In this document: in pieces, positions 58,518 to 64,000 of the stretch
Position numbering within the stretch: the stretch's first letter is position 1
Layout of the letters: every line of letters starts with the position of its first letter
Assembly: GCA_964646785.1 (NCBI GenBank)
Contig: CAZYGU010000001.1
Location: forward strand, 1 to 64,000
Direction of reading: 5' to 3'
Source of the DNA: JBGTNQ01 sp964646785
Lineage (GTDB): Bacteria; Patescibacteriota; Minisyncoccia; Phycocordibacterales; Zambryskibacteraceae
DNA length: 64,000 nt
Translations under genes and position numbers: made by a program
Notes under the pieces: generated by a model
What the model was told of the DNA's origin: nothing
Database searches by the model: none
The model's input: the letters and a program-made list of their open reading frames with translations, nothing else

Positions 58518-61500
58518 ATGCGTCGAACACTAGAAAAAACATTTGCAATCATATTGATCCTTGCAACGGTAATGACAACACCGGGTCTTTTTCCTGTGCT
58601 CGCAACTCTTGGATTAGGCGCTAAAACAGCAGAAGCTGCTTTTAATAAACAGATCAATTATCAAGGAAAACTTACGAACGCATCAAATGTTGCAGTTGCA
58701 GACGGTCTCTATCATATGCGTTTTGCTTTATATACAAGTATTACAGGAGGATCTGCAATTTGGAGTGAAGATCGAAGTACTGCGCCTGGTGATCGTGCGA
58801 CAGTAACAAATGGACTCTTTTCAGTTATGCTTGGTAGCTCGACTCCATTTACGAATGTTGATTTCAATCAAACACTATATCTTGGTGTAGAGGTTGGAGG
58901 TTTGGGTGGCAGTCCTGTGTGGGACGGAGAAATGGCGCCACGAAAAGTTCTTGGTGCTGTGCCAGCTGCAATCGTTGCTGAAAGCGCAGATACACTTGAT
59001 GGTCTTGATTCAACTCAATTCGTACGAACAAACGCAACATCAACAATTGCTACTTCATCTGCACAAACGATTCTTACTGTTAATCAATTGGGAGCTGGTG
59101 ATGTGTTTGCATTACAAAGTAACTCATTACCAGTATTTGTTGTAAAAAATAATGGGAATGTAGGAATTGGAAGTTCAACTCCTTCTGAAAAACTTTCAAT
59201 TGGAGGAAATCTTGCTGTCGAAGGTTCAATTCTTGCTTCTGGAATTACATCAACAACCACAGCAACACTTAATCGATTTACCGCAAACAGCGGTACATCA
59301 ACATCTTTTAATACAAATGTATTCGGTCTGAATTCTGAATACTTTACTGATCTTACTGGTTCAGGACTTCAGAATACAGGAGGGGTATTGTCACTCAATG
59401 CAACTGGTGATTGGACAGGAACATTTGATGGACAAGAAGGAACATTCTATCTTGATCGAACAAATCATACTGGAACACAGTCTGCATCAACGATTACTGC
59501 TGGAACTTTTGGAACTGGAGGTAATTTTATTTTCCCATCAGGAACACTTAATGCGCTTGGTTCAACAACTCTCCAGAATTTCACCTTTGCAAATGCAACA
59601 GGTACTTCTGCAACCACAACAAATTTCTTTGCAACAAATCTATCATTCACAACATCAAATGGTACGAATCAAACACTTAGTGGTACTCTCGCTACTGCAA
59701 ACATTCTAGCAACCGGCTCATCAACCCTCCAAAACTTTACTTTCATAAACGCAACCGGTACTTCTGCAACTACAACAAACTTCTTTGCAACAACAGCATC
59801 TTCAACAAATCTTTTCACTACAAACTTTAATGGTGCTGGACTTACTACATGTAATACTGCAAACAGTGCACTCACATGGAATGCTGGTATCTTTGGATGT
59901 AACACACTTTCAAGTAGTAGCTTCTCTACCACCTCAGCTGATTTCTGGAAGACTCAGCGTGATTTCTTCTCAACAACATCAGCTTCATACTTCCTTTCTG
60001 TAAATCAAGGAGCAGCATTCTCAACAACTTCAGCAACAAACTTCCTTTCTCTTAATCAAGGAACAGCATTTTCTACTACATCTGCTTCATACTTCTTGTC
60101 ACAAAATACTGGTTCAGCATTCTCAACAACTTCAGCTGCATACTTCCAGAATCAATTTGGAACATGGAATGTTGTAAATGGTGTACTTACTCCAACAACC
60201 ACTATCGGTATTATCGTGAATGCATCATCAACGATCGCTGCTCTTACTGTAACGAATGGCACGACAACAAACGGTACTTCAACCAACTTCTTCGCTTCAA
60301 ACTTTGTTGCAACTACAGCATCAACTTCAAACCTCTTTGTTTCAACAGGTAGTGGAATCCTCAAGTCAGTAAATGGTCTTGTTACTGCAGCAGTGGCAGG
60401 TACTGATTACATTACATCAGCAGGACTTTCTTCATCATATCCATTCGCACTTGCCGGAAACGCAACATCAACTCTAACCCAGTTTAATGGAGGACTTACT
60501 GCATATGCTTCATCAACCATTTCAGCTCTTACTGTAACGAACGGTACGACAACAAATGCAACAAGCACAAACCTTGCGTTCACTACTGGTTCAGGATCAA
60601 ACCTTACTCTTGCAAACACTCTTACTGCTCAGAATCTTCTTATCACCGGATCATCAACTCTCCAAAACTTCACTGCACTAAACAGTACTTCAACAAACGC
60701 AACATCAACTTCATTCTTTGCTGGAACTCTTGCATTCACTACTGGTTCAGGAGCAAACCTTACTCTCACAAACACTCTTACTGCTACAAACATTCTTGCA
60801 ACAGGTTCAACCACTCTCCAAAACTTCACTGCACTAAACAGTACTTCAAGTAAGGCAACGAGTACGAATCTCTTTGCAACTAACCTTTCTGCAACAAACT
60901 TTAGCGGGGCAGGTCTTACTACTTGTAACTCAGCATCAAACGCTCTTACTTGGAATGCAGGAACTTTCGGATGTAATACAATTATAGACACGAGCTTCTC
61001 TACCACCTCAGCTGATTTCTGGAAGACTCAGCGTGATTTCTTCTCAACAACATCAGCTTCATACTTCCTTTCTGTAAATCAAGGAGCAGCATTCTCAACA
61101 ACTTCAGCAACAAACTTCCTTTCTCTTAATCAAGGAACAGCATTTTCTACTACATCTGCTTCATACTTCTTGTCACAAAATACTGGTTCAGCATTCTCAA
61201 CAACTTCAGCTGCATACTTCCAGAATCAATTTGGAACATGGAATGTTGTAAATGGTGTACTTACTCCAACAACGACTATCGGTATTATCGTGAATGCATC
61301 ATCAACGATTGGTGATGGAAGTGCGACTGGAGGACTCACTGTGAATGGACGATCAACCACAACAGGAAATGCATACTTTGGAGGGAAGGTTGGTGTTGGC
61401 ACAGTAAATCCAAATCAAACACTTGATGTTATTGGAACAGGAAGATTTTCATCCACACTTACTCTTTCTGGTGTGACTGGATGTGCCGGATCACAAGCTC

Positions 61501-64000
61501 TCCAAACTAATGTTTCTGGTGATGTGGCTTGCGGAAACATTACTGTTTCTGGTGCTTCAACTGGAGGAGGATGGACAACAGATAGTGTGGGACATGTTAC
61601 TCTTGCTACAACAACTGATGCGGTAGGTATTGGTGCTACAACTACTCCATATGCAAAACTCTCTATTGTTTCAAGTTCAGCAGCATCAACCACTCTTGCC
61701 CTTCTTCCTGCTTCTGGTGCATCAGCAAATATTTTGGATATCTACAACACAAGTGGGGTGCTTTCATCAGTATTTACTGCGAGCCAGAGACTTGGTATCG
61801 GAACAACCAACCCAAGTGTTTCCCTTGAAGTAAATGGACAGGGTAACTTGAACAACTTACAAGTTACTGGCTCATCAACCCTCCAAAACTTTACTTTCAT
61901 AAACGCAACCGGTACTTCTGCAACTACAACAAACTTCTTTGCAACAACAGCATCTTCAACAAATCTTTTCACTACAAACTTTAATGGTGCTGGACTTACT
62001 ACATGTAATACTGCAAACAGTGCACTCACATGGAATGCTGGTATCTTTGGATGTAACACACTTTCAAGTAGTAGCTTCTCTACCACCTCAGCTGATTTCT
62101 GGAAGACTCAGCGTGATTTCTTCTCAACAACATCAGCTTCATACTTCCTTTCTGTAAATCAAGGAGCAGCATTCTCAACAACTTCAGCAACAAACTTCCT
62201 TTCTCTTAATCAAGGAACAGCATTTTCTACTACATCTGCTTCATACTTCTTGTCACAAAATACTGGTTCAGCATTCTCAACAACTTCAGCTGCATACTTC
62301 CAGAATCAATTTGGAACATGGAATGTTGTAAATGGTGTACTTACTCCAACAACCACTATCGGTATTATCGTGAATGCATCATCAACGATCGCTGCTCTTA
62401 CTGTAACGAATGGCACGACAACAAACGGTACTTCAACCAACTTCTTCGCTTCAAACTTTGTTGCAACTACAGCATCAACTTCAAACCTCTTTGTTTCAAC
62501 AGGTAGTGGAATCCTCAAGTCAGTAAATGGTCTTGTTACTGCAGCAGTGGCAGGTACTGATTACATTACATCAGCAGGACTTTCTTCATCATATCCATTC
62601 GCACTTGCCGGAAACGCAACATCAACTCTAACCCAGTTTAATGGAGGACTTACTGCATATGCTTCATCAACCATTTCAGCTCTTACTGTAACGAACGGTA
62701 CGACAACAAATGCAACAAGCACAAACCTTGCGTTCACTACTGGTTCAGGATCAAACCTTACTCTTGCAAACACTCTTACTGCTCAGAATCTTCTTATCAC
62801 CGGATCATCAACTCTCCAAAACTTCACTGCACTAAACAGTACTTCAACAAACGCAACATCAACTTCATTCTTTGCTGGAACTCTTGCATTCACTACTGGT
62901 TCAGGAGCAAACCTTACTCTCACAAACACTCTTACTGCTACAAACATTCTTGCAACAGGTTCAACCACTCTCCAAAACTTCACTGCACTAAACAGTACTT
63001 CAAGTAAGGCAACGAGTACGAATCTCTTTGCAACTAACCTTTCTGCAACAAACTTTAGCGGGGCAGGTCTTACTACTTGTAACTCAGCATCAAACGCTCT
63101 TACTTGGAATGCAGGAACTTTCGGATGTAATACAATTATAGACACGAGCTTCTCTACCACCTCAGCTGATTTCTGGAAGACTCAGCGTGATTTCTTCTCA
63201 ACAACATCAGCTTCATACTTCCTTTCTGTAAATCAAGGAGCAGCATTCTCAACAACTTCAGCAACAAACTTCCTTTCTCTTAATCAAGGAACAGCATTTT
63301 CTACTACATCTGCTTCATACTTCTTGTCACAAAATACTGGTTCAGCATTCTCAACAACTTCAGCTGCATACTTCCAGAATCAATTTGGAACATGGAATGT
63401 TGTAAATGGTGTACTTACTCCAACAACGACTATCGGTATTATCGTGAATGCATCATCAACGATTGGTGATGGAAGTGCGACTGGAGGACTCACTGTGAAT
63501 GGACGATCAACCACAACAGGAAATGCATACTTTGGAGGGAAGGTTGGTGTTGGCACAGTAAATCCAAATCAAACACTTGATGTTATTGGAACAGGAAGAT
63601 TTTCATCCACACTTACTCTTTCTGGTGTGACTGGATGTGCCGGATCACAAGCTCTCCAAACTAATGTTTCTGGTGATGTGGCTTGCGGAAACATTACTGT
63701 TTCTGGTGCTTCAACTGGAGGAGGATGGACAACAGATAGTGTGGGACATGTTACTCTTGCTACAACAACTGATGCGGTAGGTATTGGTGCTACAACTACT
63801 CCATATGCAAAACTCTCTATTGTTTCAAGTTCAGCAGCATCAACCACTCTTGCCCTTCTTCCTGCTTCTGGTGCATCAGCAAATATTTTGGATATCTACA
63901 ACACAAGTGGGGTGCTTTCATCAGTATTTACTGCGAGCCAGAGACTTGGTATCGGAACAACCAACCCAAGTGTTTCCCTTGAAGTAAATGGACAGGGTAA
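58518..64000 (+). CDS. Giant repetitive surface protein, 3' end outside the window
   Basis: Open from ATG 58518 to the window end, at least 1827 codons. A signal-like start (FAIILILATVMTTPGLFPVLA) is followed by a globular N-domain (about 45-180: INYQGKLTNASN, YHMRFALYTSI, WDGEMAPRKVLG), then a Thr/Ser/Asn/Phe-rich repeat region with units like TSATTTNFFAT and FSTTSASYFLS. A 2154-bp unit occurs twice in frame (718 residues each, 59715-61868 and 61869 to the end). The repeats look like a stiff beta-rich stalk, such as a fibre or adhesin. Codons ending in C (TTC, AAC) are favoured more than in the rest of the window, which suggests high expression. Confidence 0.85.
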   Translation, partial: MRRTLEKTFAIILILATVMTTPGLFPVLATLGLGAKTAEAAFNKQINYQGKLTNASNVAVADGLYHMRFALYTSITGGSAIWSEDRSTAPGDRATVTNGLFSVMLGSSTPFTNVDFNQTLYLGVEVGGLGGSPVWDGEMAPRKVLGAVPAAIVAESADTLDGLDSTQFVRTNATSTIATSSAQTILTVNQLGAGDVFALQSNSLPVFVVKNNGNVGIGSSTPSEKLSIGGNLAVEGSILASGITSTTTATLNRFTANSGTSTSFNTNVFGLNSEYFTDLTGSGLQNTGGVLSLNATGDWTGTFDGQEGTFYLDRTNHTGTQSASTITAGTFGTGGNFIFPSGTLNALGSTTLQNFTFANATGTSATTTNFFATNLSFTTSNGTNQTLSGTLATANILATGSSTLQNFTFINATGTSATTTNFFATTASSTNLFTTNFNGAGLTTCNTANSALTWNAGIFGCNTLSSSSFSTTSADFWKTQRDFFSTTSASYFLSVNQGAAFSTTSATNFLSLNQGTAFSTTSASYFLSQNTGSAFSTTSAAYFQNQFGTWNVVNGVLTPTTTIGIIVNASSTIAALTVTNGTTTNGTSTNFFASNFVATTASTSNLFVSTGSGILKSVNGLVTAAVAGTDYITSAGLSSSYPFALAGNATSTLTQFNGGLTAYASSTISALTVTNGTTTNATSTNLAFTTGSGSNLTLANTLTAQNLLITGSSTLQNFTALNSTSTNATSTSFFAGTLAFTTGSGANLTLTNTLTATNILATGSTTLQNFTALNSTSSKATSTNLFATNLSATNFSGAGLTTCNSASNALTWNAGTFGCNTIIDTSFSTTSADFWKTQRDFFSTTSASYFLSVNQGAAFSTTSATNFLSLNQGTAFSTTSASYFLSQNTGSAFSTTSAAYFQNQFGTWNVVNGVLTPTTTIGIIVNASSTIGDGSATGGLTVNGRSTTTGNAYFGGKVGVGTVNPNQTLDVIGTGRFSSTLTLSGVTGCAGSQALQTNVSGDVACGNITVSGASTGGGWTTDSVGHVTLATTTDAVGIGATTTPYAKLSIVSSSAASTTLALLPASGASANILDIYNTSGVLSSVFTASQRLGIGTTNPSVSLEVNGQGNLNNLQVTGSSTLQNFTFINATGTSATTTNFFATTASSTNLFTTNFNGAGLTTCNTANSALTWNAGIFGCNTLSSSSFSTTSADFWKTQRDFFSTTSASYFLSVNQGAAFSTTSATNFLSLNQGTAFSTTSASYFLSQNTGSAFSTTSAAYFQNQFGTWNVVNGVLTPTTTIGIIVNASSTIAALTVTNGTTTNGTSTNFFASNFVATTASTSNLFVSTGSGILKSVNGLVTAAVAGTDYITSAGLSSSYPFALAGNATSTLTQFNGGLTAYASSTISALTVTNGTTTNATSTNLAFTTGSGSNLTLANTLTAQNLLITGSSTLQNFTALNSTSTNATSTSFFAGTLAFTTGSGANLTLTNTLTATNILATGSTTLQNFTALNSTSSKATSTNLFATNLSATNFSGAGLTTCNSASNALTWNAGTFGCNTIIDTSFSTTSADFWKTQRDFFSTTSASYFLSVNQGAAFSTTSATNFLSLNQGTAFSTTSASYFLSQNTGSAFSTTSAAYFQNQFGTWNVVNGVLTPTTTIGIIVNASSTIGDGSATGGLTVNGRSTTTGNAYFGGKVGVGTVNPNQTLDVIGTGRFSSTLTLSGVTGCAGSQALQTNVSGDVACGNITVSGASTGGGWTTDSVGHVTLATTTDAVGIGATTTPYAKLSIVSSSAASTTLALLPASGASANILDIYNTSGVLSSVFTASQRLGIGTTNPSVSLEVNGQG
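59919..60235 (+). repeat. 317-bp inner repeat, unit a
   Basis: Nearly identical to 60993-61309 (offset 1074 bp), with one seen difference (C at 60200, G at 61274). It encodes the FSTTSA-x-YFLS repeats. Confidence 0.9.
60993..61309 (+). repeat. 317-bp inner repeat, unit b
   Basis: Second inner copy, 1074 bp (358 codons) after unit a. Because the outer unit is doubled, the same pair recurs at 62073-62389 and 63147-63463. Confidence 0.9.
61869..64000 (+). repeat. 2154-bp direct repeat, copy 2 (truncated by window end)
   Basis: 2132 bp of the second copy are visible; about 22 bp would complete it. Either a recent duplication or an assembly effect. Confidence 0.92.

Larger units (their letters stand above)
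59715..61868 (+). repeat. 2154-bp direct repeat, copy 1
   Basis: First copy of an in-frame tandem unit of 718 codons; copy 2 follows without a spacer. Every stretch compared between the copies was identical, including synonymous positions. Confidence 0.92.

Noticed and set aside
59465..63847. Several long minus-strand ORFs rich in Val/Phe/Glu over the surface-protein region
   Set aside because: They are reverse-frame shadows of the repetitive plus-strand gene, recur at exactly 2154-bp offsets, and lack promoters or RBS.
59700..64000. CRISPR-like direct repeats
   Set aside because: Repeats are long, in frame and coding, with no short repeats and unique spacers of equal size, and no cas genes are near.
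1..64000. Recoding of TGA as Gly, as in Gracilibacteria and SR1
   Set aside because: Many clear genes end at TGA exactly where the family should end or where the next gene starts with ATGA overlap.

Overview
The window looks like part of a scaffold from a Candidate Phyla Radiation (Patescibacteria, probably Parcubacteria-group) bacterium. The grounds are AT-rich DNA, tightly packed genes, few Shine-Dalgarno sites, standard stop codons (TGA is a stop, which argues against Gracilibacteria and SR1), a lone VirD4/TraG-like ATPase, and a Thr/Ser/Asn-rich surface-protein operon of a kind I associate with that group. No rRNA or taxonomic marker was compared, so this is inference. Three runs of exactly 100 N are scaffold gaps that interrupt three genes.

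Layout. 1-345: a structured 3' end or terminator and tRNA-Ile(GAT). 346-8706: a UDP-sugar dehydrogenase-like gene, a DUF4015-type glycoside hydrolase, MurD, a sugar epimerase, a glycosyltransferase and the ATPase. 8744-37730: a surface-glycan locus with a UDP-glucuronate-type epimerase, many GT4 and one GT2 glycosyltransferases, an asparagine-synthetase-like amidotransferase, seven methyltransferases (three of FkbM type), a polysaccharide deacetylase, a Wzx-type flippase and an O-antigen ligase/polymerase. Inside it, 24689-29931 holds a compact set (GT-like::SIS hexuloisomerase fusion, Rpe-like 3-epimerase, nucleotidyltransferase::APH-kinase fusion, KdsC-like phosphatase, C-methyltransferase) that could make an uncharacterised activated sugar. 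37731-38400 has no long gene but carries a promoter-to-terminator small RNA candidate and an AT-rich stretch of palindromes. 38401-38493 encodes a 30-residue Lys/Ala histone-like peptide.

38587-52300 is housekeeping and metabolism: SecA, a dCMP-deaminase-like protein, a CapA-like protein, an AI-2E-type permease, a polyglucan module (GT4/5, GH57, small partner, GH15), a MYG1-like phosphoesterase, Obg and GatB. 52301-54124 has a structured leader ahead of an unknown gene and a small MerR-like DNA-binding protein facing a 16-bp inverted repeat. 54125-64000 is a surface operon: a membrane-anchored helix-turn-helix protein, a DUF916-like protein, a small secreted protein, a fibronectin-III protein and a giant repetitive surface protein that runs off the window. 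That last gene contains a 2154-bp tandem duplication with no visible difference between copies.

A recurring pattern is that at many operon heads the -10 hexamer lies only about 6-15 nt before the ATG, so transcription would start at or just before the start codon (leaderless mRNA). The genes that do have a clear Shine-Dalgarno (2742, 52536) are those with a real 5' leader. Boundaries and motifs were read by eye; no database search was run.
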